A stretch of DNA of 64,000 nt. Origin: Synergistales bacterium (GTDB taxonomy: Bacteria > Synergistota > Synergistia > Synergistales > Aminobacteriaceae). Within the stretch, counting starts at the first letter, position 1, and each line of letters starts with the position of its first letter. The stretch covers positions 9,919 to 73,918 of the forward strand of contig BNVH01000006.1 in NCBI GenBank assembly GCA_025997955.1, written 5' to 3'. Below, piece by piece: positions 1-8,117 of the stretch. Position numbers and translations under genes: made by a program. The notes beneath the pieces are model-generated. The model searched no databases. It was not told the origin of the DNA and worked only from the letters and a program-made list of their open reading frames with translations.

Positions 1-17
1 TCCTGTCGGCATAACTG

Positions 18-1514
18 TCATCTATTTGCGTTAAGGCACTCTACAAGATCGTGTTCTTTCAGAAATTCAGAGTCAAGTTCGTTTGTAAAGCGACCTTTAT
101 GAACAACCAGTATGCGATTGCAGTTTATAATGAGTTCCTGTATATCGTCTGAAAAAATTAATATTCCTACTCCGCTATTCGCTATTTCGCGAAGTTTTTT
201 GTGTATATCGAACTTTGATCCGACATCTACCCCGACCGTAGGCCCGTTTAGGATAAGCACCTGCGCTCCTGTGGACATCCAACGAGCCAGTACGACGCGT
301 TGTTGATTTCCCCCGGATAGCGAGCGAACAGGCATGGCTATATCAGGAGAAACTATTCCGTAGTTGCTCATGGCTTCGCTCGCGGTCACGCGAATTTTTT
401 TGAAATTGAGCATACCGACGAACGTCTCGAATTTTTTATAGGTGTTCGCAAAAAGGTTTCGCTCTATAGATTGGTCCAAAAACAATCCTTCAGTCAGACG
501 GTCTTCTGGAACGTAAGCTATCCCATTTTTCATCGCGTCCTGAATAGACCGTATCGAAACCTCAACGCCATTACGGAATATTTTCCCCTCGTCGCTCGGC
601 GCGCTGCCAAATAGCGCCAAAGCCAACTCCGTACGCCCTGAACCCAGAAGCCCGGTTATGCCTACCATCTCTCCACGTCGAAGCGAAAGGTCTATTCCGC
701 TGAAGGCTCCCTTTTTACTAAGTTTTTCCGTGCGCAAAAGAGGTTCTTCGTCAAGAGAGCCTCCCCAATGAAAACGCTCTCCGCCTATGTCGCGTCCGGT
801 CATTGCCTGAGTGATGCTAACTTCGTCGAAAGCGCCGGTATCTCCGCTTGCCACGACCCGGCCATTTCGCATGATGGTAATTTTCTCTGTGATATCCAAC
901 ATTTCACGAATTTTATGACTTACGAAGAGAGTTGAAATTCCTTTTTCTTTCAGATGTCGAATTAACGCGAAGAGCGATTCTATCTCTTTTTGCGTTAAAG
1001 TGGTAGTAGGCTCGTCCATGATTATAAGCCGAGCGTTACAGTAAACGGCGCGCGCTATTGCCACTAATTGTTTCCCGGAGACCGGCAGCTCCTCCACGGT
1101 CTTATCCGTGTCCATTTCGATACCTATCATCGCCAAACTTTCACGCGCGATACGGCGCATGTTAGTCAAGGAGACAAACGCGCGTCTGCTCTCAACCTGA
1201 TCGCTCAAGGATAGGTTTTCCGCAACTGTGAGGTTGGGAAAGAGCGAGAAGTCTTGATAAATTACCTGTATTCCTTCCCGAATGGAGTCTATAGGCTTCA
1301 GGCGCGAGTAACTCCGGTCATTTAGCGCTATCTGACCGCTGTCCTGCGCGTAAACTCCGGAAATTATCTTGATAAGCGTCGACTTGCCACACCCGTTTTC
1401 TCCGGCCAGACAACAAATTTCTCCCTCTTTGACACTTAGCGATACCTTATTGAGAACCTTGACTCCGCCGAAGCTCTTTTCTATATCGGCAAGGCAGACA
1501 ATTCTGTTAGGCAT
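18..1514 (-). CDS. Simple-sugar ABC importer ATPase (RbsA/MglA type)
   Basis: Predicted cytoplasmic ATPase of a ribose/galactose-class ABC importer, 498 aa with two tandem nucleotide-binding domains. Domain 1 has Walker A GENGCGKST (about residues 38-46), a divergent signature (PVSGKQ) and Walker B LIIMDEPTT. Domain 2 has the degenerate P-loop GLLGSGRTE usual in this family and a clean LSGGNQQ signature. The start is the ATG at 1514, eight bases behind AGGAGG; a longer frame to 1589 has no ribosome site and would add 25 atypical residues. It follows the binding-protein gene (1604..2608) on the same strand, 89 bp away. The permeases must lie beyond the left edge. The substrate cannot be read from the ATPase. 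Confidence 0.93.
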   Translation of the reverse strand: MPNRIVCLADIEKSFGGVKVLNKVSLSVKEGEICCLAGENGCGKSTLIKIISGVYAQDSGQIALNDRSYSRLKPIDSIREGIQVIYQDFSLFPNLTVAENLSLSDQVESRRAFVSLTNMRRIARESLAMIGIEMDTDKTVEELPVSGKQLVAIARAVYCNARLIIMDEPTTTLTQKEIESLFALIRHLKEKGISTLFVSHKIREMLDITEKITIMRNGRVVASGDTGAFDEVSITQAMTGRDIGGERFHWGGSLDEEPLLRTEKLSKKGAFSGIDLSLRRGEMVGITGLLGSGRTELALALFGSAPSDEGKIFRNGVEVSIRSIQDAMKNGIAYVPEDRLTEGLFLDQSIERNLFANTYKKFETFVGMLNFKKIRVTASEAMSNYGIVSPDIAMPVRSLSGGNQQRVVLARWMSTGAQVLILNGPTVGVDVGSKFDIHKKLREIANSGVGILIFSDDIQELIINCNRILVVHKGRFTNELDSEFLKEHDLVECLNANR

Positions 1515-1550
1515 GTGAGTCCTCCTGTTTTCAGGGGTCTGAAGCTCATA

Positions 1551-1585
1551 GGGAGGAGGAACACAAGGTATCCGTTCCCCCTCCC
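1551..1585 (-). promoter_or_regulatory. Hairpin between binding-protein and ATPase genes
   Basis: A 12-bp stem with one A-C mismatch (arms 1551-1562 and 1574-1585, 11-nt loop) fills the spacer after the binding-protein stop codon. There is no good U-tract, so it looks like an mRNA 3'-end stabiliser or weak attenuator rather than a full terminator. The same arrangement recurs in other transporter operons of this window. Confidence 0.55.
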
Positions 1586-1603
1586 TCAAAATTCGGGGAA
1601 ATT

Positions 1604-2608
1604 TTAGAAGTTGTATTCGTCCGCGTTTTCCTTGGTGACAACTACCCAGCCCGCTCCGTAGAAAAGGCTTTTTTTATCCTTGTCCTGTTTGATGCTCTCA
1701 AAGCCTGGAAAACCAAGATTCGCGCCATCTTTGATCTCGTCTTTTTTTCCGTCGAGAATAGCGATGGCGATCTTGTTCATGACCTTTCCGGCTATCGCGG
1801 GATCCCAGAACTGTATAGTCTGGATAGCGCCGCTCTTAAGGTACTGCGCCGCTATAGATGGCAGACCGGTTCCGGTGAAAAACACCTTCCCCTGCAGTCC
1901 GCGTTCCTCTATCGCAAGTCCCGCTCCGGCGGATGTCGGCATCGGGCCGCCGCATATTCCCTTCAAATCTGTATGGGCTACCAGAGCCTCTTTGATCTTC
2001 TGGTAGTCTATCGTAGCGTCGTCATAGGTCTCTATGCGCGATGTGACCTCGTGCATATCGGGAAAATGTTCCTTTTGATAGGCTATGGCGCCGTCAATCC
2101 ACTCGTTCTGGGATTTCGAGGTCAGGCTGCCCACTGTGCAGATATAGCCTCCCTTACCGCCCATATTTTTCCCGAGGTCTTTCATGATGTTGGCTCCATA
2201 TGCGAAATTATCGAAGGCTTCTATTATGACGTCCACGTTTTCTTGAGTCGACGCTTCGTGAGAAACGACGACTATGCCGGCGTCACGCGCCTTTTTAAGC
2301 ACCGGCTCCAAAGCTTCGACGGAGAAAGGAACTACGCAAAGCGCGTCGACACCCTGCGCTATAAGGTCTTCAATGATCTGCACCTGCTCCGCGGCGTCAG
2401 TTTTAGCCGGGCCTACCATCCACAAATCCTGACCGGTCTCCTTGGCATACTCGTTTACGCCGACGCGCATACGGTCAAACCAGGCGATACCGTCAACCTT
2501 GACTACTGTGGCAATTTTGTACTTTTTCTCAGCAGCCATAGCGCCTGTTACGACCAAGAAAATAAACAAACTCGTGATTAGCGCCAACAACATACATTTC
2601 CTTTTCAA
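1604..2608 (-). CDS. Sugar/autoinducer-2-type ABC substrate-binding protein
   Basis: Periplasmic binding protein of the ribose/LsrB class, 334 aa, partner of the ATPase at 18..1514. The start is a TTG at 2608, seven bases after GGAGGT; it gives a textbook signal peptide (KRKC, a hydrophobic core of about 15 residues, cleavage near AMA-AE). Longer upstream starts would put odd Cys-rich residues before the signal. The mature part has the type I binding-protein pattern, including IIEDLIAQGVDAL and a late FWDP region. Its central part (QNEWIDGA, YDDATIDY) resembles proteins labelled autoinducer-2 or rhamnose binding, but the ligand is a guess. Confidence 0.9.
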   Translation of the reverse strand: MKRKCMLLALITSLFIFLVVTGAMAAEKKYKIATVVKVDGIAWFDRMRVGVNEYAKETGQDLWMVGPAKTDAAEQVQIIEDLIAQGVDALCVVPFSVEALEPVLKKARDAGIVVVSHEASTQENVDVIIEAFDNFAYGANIMKDLGKNMGGKGGYICTVGSLTSKSQNEWIDGAIAYQKEHFPDMHEVTSRIETYDDATIDYQKIKEALVAHTDLKGICGGPMPTSAGAGLAIEERGLQGKVFFTGTGLPSIAAQYLKSGAIQTIQFWDPAIAGKVMNKIAIAILDGKKDEIKDGANLGFPGFESIKQDKDKKSLFYGAGWVVVTKENADEYNF

Positions 2609-2979
2609 CTCCGAACACCTCCAAAAATTTTGGTAAATTTGGCAACAACACACCCAGTTCTGTCACATAAACAGAACAGCGCCAAGCCGTCGCTTCTCCC
2701 GGGTACATCCCTCCCCTACCGAATGACATACAAGCCCGCCAAACGATATTTCATCACGACAGGTAAATGAGCTAACTTAAAAAAACAAAAGTTTGACTAT
2801 GTGATTATACTTAATCCAATCATCGGTTTCAAGGTTTAATAAAATTTAAGTTTCCCGAACCAACATTTGTGTCAAAGTTTTTGTTACGGAGGCGCGCGAA
2901 ACGAACTATAGAAGCGTATTTTGTGTTAAGCTTAACGAACTAGCTGAAAACCAAAAAAATATTTCTTGGGGCGAAAAAA
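2609..2979. other. Divergent intergenic region, source of an inverted copy
   Basis: 371 bp without a supported gene, between the leftward sugar importer and the rightward DUF4403 gene; promoters for both must lie here. It contains a perfect 12-bp palindrome (gttaagcttaac near 2923-2934) ahead of the rightward gene. Bases 2694-2757 occur again, reverse-complemented and identical, at 3772-3835 inside the broken downstream gene. A lone TGTGA half-site at 2800-2804 has no matching second half. Confidence 0.6.
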
Positions 2980-4667
2980 ATGAAAAAAGCAATACTTTTA
3001 CTTCTTGTTGTTCTAGTTTTCGGATGTATGGCGCGCGCTTTTTTCCCCGACGTAATGGCAAGCATAAAATTTTTCGAGTCAGGCGATACAGTTGTGATAC
3101 CTGTGTTCCCGAAGCCCGAGTTATCGCGCGCGTATATTCCGCCTTCCGAGGTTTCTTCTTCCATTGTCACCGTTCCTATCAAGTTATCGACGGACGACTT
3201 ACAGTCGCTTGCCAACAGGACTCTGCCCAAGCACTACAACGGGGATGTGGAGTACCTTGACGGAAGCGTCAGAGGCAAGTTGAACTACAGGCTCAGGCGA
3301 GAAGGCGACGCTAAAGTCACGACTGAAAACGGAAGAATCAAAATATCCTTTCAGGTTAAATTTAACGTGCGTTTTGCCGGTAACGTCTTAGCCGCGATTG
3401 TTAGAGTTCCATTTAGCTCACAGACCGATGGAGCGCTTGATTTTTTCGTTACCGTCAAACCAAGCGTCGGACGCGACTGGTCGGTGAAAACCGATGCTGA
3501 GATTGATTACGCTTGGGTAAAAACTCCTAAGCTCAGGGTCGCCGGCGTACAGATAGGACTGCGAAAGGAGACCGACAGGTTTTTGAGAGAAGCTATCCGA
3601 GAGAATCTGTATAAAGTAGACGATGTAATCAATAAAGAAGTAAAGCTGAGGGATATAATGCAAAGAGAATGGGACAATTTAGCTGTCCCAGTCAAAGCGG
3701 CGGAATCAATGTTCCTTCATTTCGACCCTCGCGGCATTGCCGCGTCGCCTCTTGAGATAACTCCAAATGAAGTGATGAAATATCGTTTGGCGGGCTTGTA
3801 TGTCATTCGGTAGGGGAGGGATGTACCCGGGAGAATCTGTATAAAGTAGACGATGTAATCAATAAAGAAGTAAAGCTGAGGGATATAATGCAAAGAGAAT
3901 GGGACAATTTAGCTGTCCCAGTCAAAGCGGCGGAATCAATGTTCCTTCATTTCGACCCTCGCGGCATTGCCGCGTCGCCTCTTGAGATAACTCCAAATGA
4001 AGTGACGCTTAGAGCATGCGTGGAAACCGGAATATCGTTATCAATTGGACTGGGGAATATAACCCCGACGCGCAAAAAAAGATTGCCCTCGCTTGAGCGG
4101 TATGTCTTGGGTGACGAATTGATTAAATTGAATGTCAAAGCGCTGTTAAACTACGATGCCCTTGAGCGGGAAGCTATGAAAGGCTTATCGGCGGAAGATA
4201 AGATCGATTTGGGAGTAACTTCGGTCACCGTGAAGTCGTTGCGCCTTATGGGCAGCGGAGAGAAATTGGTGGTGGGGTTTGAAATAAGCGCAGGCCCCTC
4301 AAGCGGAACGATATATGCCGCCGGAGAGCTTGATTTTGACGAAGAGACAAGGATTTTGTCCGTAAAAAATTTTGGCCTGGATTACGAAGTGTCAAGCGCC
4401 CTTGCAAAGACGGCCGCTTGGCTTCTGCGTCCGGCGCTTCTGAGGTTTTTGAGCGAAAAATTGGAGTGGAAGCTCGGCTCCCAAATAGATAAACTGACAG
4501 ATGAAGCGAGGAGTATAATTGCCCTACGCTACCTGAGCGATGAGTTTGAGTTCAGGGGAACGCTTGAATCCGCGCGTTTTAACGAGTTGCGCGTTACCGC
4601 TCAGGGCGTTGAAATTGGATTAAACTTAGAAGGATCCGCGGCGCTTACGTATATGCCGATTTATTGA
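2980..4667 (+). pseudogene. DUF4403-like exported protein, broken by duplication-inversion
   Basis: The 5' part (2980-3775) encodes a signal peptide (KKAILLLLVVLVFGC, possibly a lipoprotein) and a domain that resembles DUF4403 (YIPPSEVSSSIVTVPI). Reading then runs into an inverted insert and stops at 3813. The rest of the gene continues from 4006 to 4667 in the correct phase. Removing bases 3776-4005 restores one frame of 485 aa, about the usual family length, so the gene was intact before a 175-bp tandem duplication with a 55-bp spacer. As it stands it can make a 277-aa N-terminal product and perhaps a 259-aa product from the internal ATG at 3888. The function of the family is not established; a periplasmic lipid-binding-like fold is only a suggestion. 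Confidence 0.8.
3601..4005. repeat. 175-bp tandem duplication with inverted spacer
   Basis: Bases 3601-3775 and 3831-4005 are identical direct copies. The 55 bases between them, together with GTGA (3772-3775) on the left and GAGAA (3831-3835) on the right, form a 64-base perfect reverse complement of 2694-2757. Both junctions therefore show microhomology (4 and 5 bases). The structure is forward, switch to the opposite strand about 1 kb upstream, then back to a point 175 bases earlier. Confidence 0.95.
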
Positions 4668-4693
4668 AGAATTATTTAGCGGACATTTCCCCC

Positions 4694-4722
4694 TTGACAA
4701 ACCCCCCGCCCGCGTATATCTT
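4694..4722 (+). promoter_or_regulatory. Sigma-70-like promoter
   Basis: TTGACA at 4694-4699, 17-base spacer, TATCTT at 4717-4722. The same hexamer pair and spacing occur before the rubrerythrin gene. It sits just after the broken DUF4403 gene and just before a terminator, so its product may be a short RNA. Confidence 0.5.
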
Positions 4723-4728
4723 TTACTG

Positions 4729-4801
4729 TAATTGGGACGAAAGAATGGGCCTGAGACCAGAGAGCAAATTTATGGCGGCTTCTTTGGGAAGTCGCTTTTT
4801 T
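4729..4801 (+). ncRNA. Candidate small RNA or attenuated leader
   Basis: Between the promoter at 4694-4722 and a terminator (8-bp stem 4775-4782/4788-4795 with one G-U pair, 5-base loop, then six T) there is room for a transcript of about 70 nt with no convincing coding sequence. It could be a free small RNA or the attenuated leader of the regulator gene at 4891, which lies 90 bp further on and has its own TATAAT-like element at 4816-4821. No known RNA family was recognised. Confidence 0.3.
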
Positions 4802-4890
4802 ATGCGCTTTTGCGGTATAATCTTCATGTTAGGGATTACTGATTCATTGTATGTGTTCAATAACTGTAAGCTACGTTGGAGGTAGCCTGT

Positions 4891-5460
4891 GTGGATCAAT
4901 TTGTTGGTGGACTGATTAAAAGATTACGCAAAAAACGTAAAATGACGCTACAGCTCTTAGGAGAATCTACAAATCTTTCCGTCAGCTATCTCAGCCTTAT
5001 GGAACGAGGACATACAAGCCCCACCGTCGAGAATTTGCATAAAATATGTCGGGCCCTTGATATAACCATGGTTGACTTGTTCGAGCGTCTTGAGGACAAT
5101 CAAAATTGCATAAAAAAAGAAAATCGACGTATTATCTTCGATGAGCCGGGCAGTCTGCGCTATGAAGCGATTAGTGAAGGCGTGCGCCAAATCACGGGAA
5201 TGTGTATGTACGTGTACGACAATTTGGCCCATGAATCAAGCCCTCATGTCGCGGACGAATTGGGGGTCGTTTTACAGGGAAGCATGGTTTTTACTCTCAA
5301 CGGAATTGACTACACACTAAAAGAAGATGACTCTATTTACGTTCCGGCCGGCAGTCTTCATATCTTCCAAAAAAACAGCGAATGCCCCTGCGTAAGTTTT
5401 TGGGCGTCGCTGAGCGTAACTTATTCTTCTCTGCGAGCGCCAAACACACTTAGATCGTAG
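4891..5460 (+). CDS. XRE-family HTH regulator with C-terminal cupin domain
   Basis: Transcription factor of 189 aa: N-terminal XRE helix-turn-helix (about residues 8-62, with SVSYLSLMERGHTSPT as recognition region) followed by a small cupin fold (about 115-165, ELGVVLQGSMVFTLNG, VPAGSLHIF). This architecture usually senses a small metabolite and controls the adjoining catabolic or transport genes. Start GTG at 4891, eight bases after GGAGG; a TTG at 4876 overlaps that ribosome site and is less likely. It lies 29 bp upstream of the aconitase X genes, so those are the obvious targets. The last 20 or so residues look atypical for the family. Confidence 0.85.
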   Translation: MDQFVGGLIKRLRKKRKMTLQLLGESTNLSVSYLSLMERGHTSPTVENLHKICRALDITMVDLFERLEDNQNCIKKENRRIIFDEPGSLRYEAISEGVRQITGMCMYVYDNLAHESSPHVADELGVVLQGSMVFTLNGIDYTLKEDDSIYVPAGSLHIFQKNSECPCVSFWASLSVTYSSLRAPNTLRS

Positions 5461-5489
5461 AAATCAATGATTGAATCGAGGTGTTTTCA

Positions 5490-6770
5490 GTGCTTACACT
5501 GACCGTAGCCGAAAAAGAAATGTTGGACGGCAAAAAGGGCAAGCTCAAACAGCAAGCCATGCGCAAGATAGTGGAATACGCGGAAATCTTGAATGCCTCC
5601 GAACTTTGTGAGGTGAGTATGGCACATCTGTTTTGCGGCGCGCATGATTATCTCTCGGCCGCCGGGGATCGCAGTGTGGAGGAAGTTATCTCCATCATGC
5701 AATATTGCTCGGACGAACTTCTCCCGCTTGAGGAAATGGCCTGTTTCTGTCAGTCTGACTGCGGCCCTATGGACCCTATAAACTACGACAAAATGAACTG
5801 TACGCAAAAAGAGGCGGATCGCAACAAGCAGTTCCTTGATTGTTACCGTGCCTGCGGAGTAAATCTAGCGGGCACCTGCGTGCCATACCTTTGCGGATTT
5901 GTCCCGTTGCCGGGGGAGCATTACGTCAGCAGCGAATCTCACGCGGTTACGCTCATGAACTCTTTTTGGGGCGCCTGCGGAAACGCGGATGGCCTTGAAG
6001 CTGGGTTTTGGGCCGCCGCCTGCGGACGGATACCGAAATGGGGCAATCACGTAAAGGAAAACCGCCTCGGTACGCATGTTTTTGAGATAGACGCTCCGAT
6101 AAAGACGAGCATGGATTGGGATCTCTTGGGTTATACCATAGGCAGACGCCTTCCTTCCCATTCCGTCCCCGTTCTGACCGGCCTGAGCAACCGCCCGACT
6201 ATTTTCACGATAAAGTATTTCTTTGCCGCCATGGCCACCACTTCCGGCCCTGAGATGTGCCACTTGGTGGGAATCACCCCCGAGGCCCCGACTTTGGAAG
6301 CGGCTTTAGGCGGAAAACAGCCGATAGGCAAAGCGACGATCACCTCGTCCGATTTGCTGGAATCCTTCAAAATTTTGGGCGGCGGAGTCAAGCGCGATAC
6401 CGTAGACTACATAAGCCTCGGTTGTCCGCACTATAGCATCGAAGAGCTGCGGAAAATAGCGATGTTTTTGGAGGGTAAAAAAATCGCGCGCGGAACCGCT
6501 GTGCACATATGGACCGCCTCTCCCATAAAGACCGTCATGGATAACAGCGGGTATACGCAAATCATTGAGTCGTCGGGCGCTGTCGTGCTCACATCAAGCT
6601 GCCCTTTGACAAGCGGAAAATTGCCGCCCGGGGTGAAAACCATGGCTTTCGACTCGGCAAAACAAGCGCACTACATGACGCCGGGACGTGATATAAAGGT
6701 TCTGTACGGCTCGCTGCAAGCCTGCCTTACAGCGGCCACGACAGGGAAATGGAGCGGTTCGGATGAGTAA
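5490..6770 (+). CDS. Aconitase X catalytic (large) subunit
   Basis: Large subunit of a two-subunit aconitase X (DUF521) dehydratase, 426 aa, with the small swivel subunit encoded next and overlapping by 8 bp. Conserved blocks are visible: SESHAVTLMNSFWGA (about 148-162), ISLGCPHYSIEEL and VLTSSCPL, which supply Cys residues of the kind used for the Fe-S cluster. Characterised bacterial members dehydrate cis-3-hydroxy-L-proline to pyrroline-2-carboxylate; archaeal ones act on mevalonate 5-phosphate. Here, with racemase-like and opine-dehydrogenase-like neighbours, an amino- or imino-acid substrate is more likely, by inference. Start GTG at 5490, eight bases after CGAGG. Confidence 0.9.
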   Translation: MLTLTVAEKEMLDGKKGKLKQQAMRKIVEYAEILNASELCEVSMAHLFCGAHDYLSAAGDRSVEEVISIMQYCSDELLPLEEMACFCQSDCGPMDPINYDKMNCTQKEADRNKQFLDCYRACGVNLAGTCVPYLCGFVPLPGEHYVSSESHAVTLMNSFWGACGNADGLEAGFWAAACGRIPKWGNHVKENRLGTHVFEIDAPIKTSMDWDLLGYTIGRRLPSHSVPVLTGLSNRPTIFTIKYFFAAMATTSGPEMCHLVGITPEAPTLEAALGGKQPIGKATITSSDLLESFKILGGGVKRDTVDYISLGCPHYSIEELRKIAMFLEGKKIARGTAVHIWTASPIKTVMDNSGYTQIIESSGAVVLTSSCPLTSGKLPPGVKTMAFDSAKQAHYMTPGRDIKVLYGSLQACLTAATTGKWSGSDE

Positions 6771-7170
6771 TAGAATAAAAGGACGAGGCGCCGTGAAGGG
6801 AATCGCCGAGGGCTACGCCATGGTGAGCGGCGAAACCATACAGGGATGGTCAGGAATCGACGAGTCAACAGGAAAAATTGTCGAAATAGGGCACCCTTTC
6901 GAGGGTATGTCCATGAAGGGCGCCGTGTTGATAATATCAGGCGGGAAGGGCTCGAACGGATGGTCATGTCATTTCCACGCGGCAAAGCTGAAGGGAGTCG
7001 CGCCGGCGGCGATGGTTTTCCCTAAAATGGATTCACGAACCGGCGTGGCGGCGGCGGTGACCGGTGTTCCGGTCGTCACCGACCTCGAGTTGGATCCGTT
7101 TTCCTGTATAAAAACAGGAGATTACGTCATCGTCAACGCTGACGAGGGATATGTGGAAATACGTGAATAA
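6763..7170 (+). CDS. Aconitase X swivel (small) subunit
   Basis: DUF126 swivel-domain protein of 135 aa, the partner of the large subunit upstream. The ATGAGTAA overlap places its ATG inside the last codons of the large subunit, a sign of translational coupling and of a 1:1 complex. GRGAVKGIAEG near the N-terminus and SGGKGSNGWSCHF (about residues 59-71) are the family's hallmark loops that close over the active site. In many organisms the two parts are fused; here they are separate. Confidence 0.9.
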   Translation: MSNRIKGRGAVKGIAEGYAMVSGETIQGWSGIDESTGKIVEIGHPFEGMSMKGAVLIISGGKGSNGWSCHFHAAKLKGVAPAAMVFPKMDSRTGVAAAVTGVPVVTDLELDPFSCIKTGDYVIVNADEGYVEIRE

Positions 7171-7183
7171 AGGAGGGACAAAT

Positions 7184-7972
7184 ATGGAAAAGATAATTCG
7201 CAATTATGGCTATATCGGCACTGAGCAGGACGGCAACAAGCGGTTTCACATTACCTATAATCAGTGGGTAGCCGGATATACGGTAGGCATATTGTTGCTT
7301 GATGTTCACTATCCGCTAATGCCGGGCAATGTCGTCAACGCCTGCACATATTCCTTCCCGGTAAGGCATATGTGGGTGCCGGGCGCGAATCAGGCCAGAA
7401 TGCACAGCGGCGATAAAACCCTGTTGCCCGAGCTTGTCAAGTCCGCGAAACAGTTGGAATTGGAAGGATGCAGGGCCGTTTGCGGAGCCTGCGGATACTT
7501 TGGGCATTTCCAGGAGTCCGTGGCTGACGAGATGGACATTCCCGTCTATCTTTCCAGCGTCGTCCAAGTCCCTTGGATAGCGGTGGGGCTCAAGAAACGA
7601 CAAAAGATAGGCATTCTCTGCGCGGACGGTCATAATTTGACCTCAAGCCTTTTTTCGGCCTGCGGTGTCGGAGAAGATCTAATGAATCGCTGCGTAGTCG
7701 CCTCGGCGGGACATTTGCCGGAGTTTTCGGCTTTAATGGAGCGGCGAGGGCATTTTGACAATGGGATTATCCGCGACGAACTCATCACGCTGGCCTCCGA
7801 CCTTGTGCGCGACAACCCGGAAATTGGCGCGATTTTATTGGAATGCAGCGATATGCCCCCGTACTCGTCCGCTATTCAGGCCGCGCTGAATCTGCCCGTA
7901 TTCGATTTCATCACGATGATCAATTACGTACACTCCGCCGTGGCGCAAAAACCGTATTATGGTTTTATGTAG
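7184..7972 (+). CDS. Asp/Glu/hydantoin-racemase superfamily protein (copy 1)
   Basis: 262-aa protein of the aspartate/glutamate racemase superfamily. The pair of Cys expected of this fold is present, in GACGYFGHF (about 96-104) and in LLECSDMPP (about 221-229). Start ATG at 7184 behind AGGAGGGA; an upstream GTG at 7151 lies inside the small-subunit gene and has no ribosome site. Last gene of the aconitase X operon, followed by a strong bidirectional terminator. It is a clear paralogue of the protein at 9691..10482. Activity may be racemisation, or the related maleate- or malonate-type chemistry of the superfamily; no substrate can be read off. Confidence 0.8.
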   Translation: MEKIIRNYGYIGTEQDGNKRFHITYNQWVAGYTVGILLLDVHYPLMPGNVVNACTYSFPVRHMWVPGANQARMHSGDKTLLPELVKSAKQLELEGCRAVCGACGYFGHFQESVADEMDIPVYLSSVVQVPWIAVGLKKRQKIGILCADGHNLTSSLFSACGVGEDLMNRCVVASAGHLPEFSALMERRGHFDNGIIRDELITLASDLVRDNPEIGAILLECSDMPPYSSAIQAALNLPVFDFITMINYVHSAVAQKPYYGFM

Positions 7973-8054
7973 ATATCTATCTGCGAGTTCATAAAATCTT
8001 TTATTAGGCTTTCAACAAATGGCACGAGTGTACCACCATAGAGAGCGATATACA

Positions 8055-8094
8055 AAAACCCCTCCTGACCCGCGTTGAAATCAGGAGGGGTTTT
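8055..8094. terminator. Bidirectional terminator between convergent genes
   Basis: Perfect 14-bp stem (8055-8068 with 8081-8094), 12-nt loop. The arms begin with four A and end with four T, so the hairpin carries a U-tract on both strands and can end both the rightward racemase operon and the leftward dehydrogenase gene. Confidence 0.9.
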
Positions 8095-8117
8095 ATGTCT
8101 ATCTGTCGTTATGCCGT

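Noticed and set aside
2800..2815. TGTGA half-site as a third CRP-like box
   Set aside because: The second half (TTAAT) does not match TAACA or TCACA; only two boxes in the window have both halves.
4664..4885. 73-codon frame after the broken DUF4403 gene
   Set aside because: It runs through a promoter-like element and a terminator hairpin and has no family resemblance.
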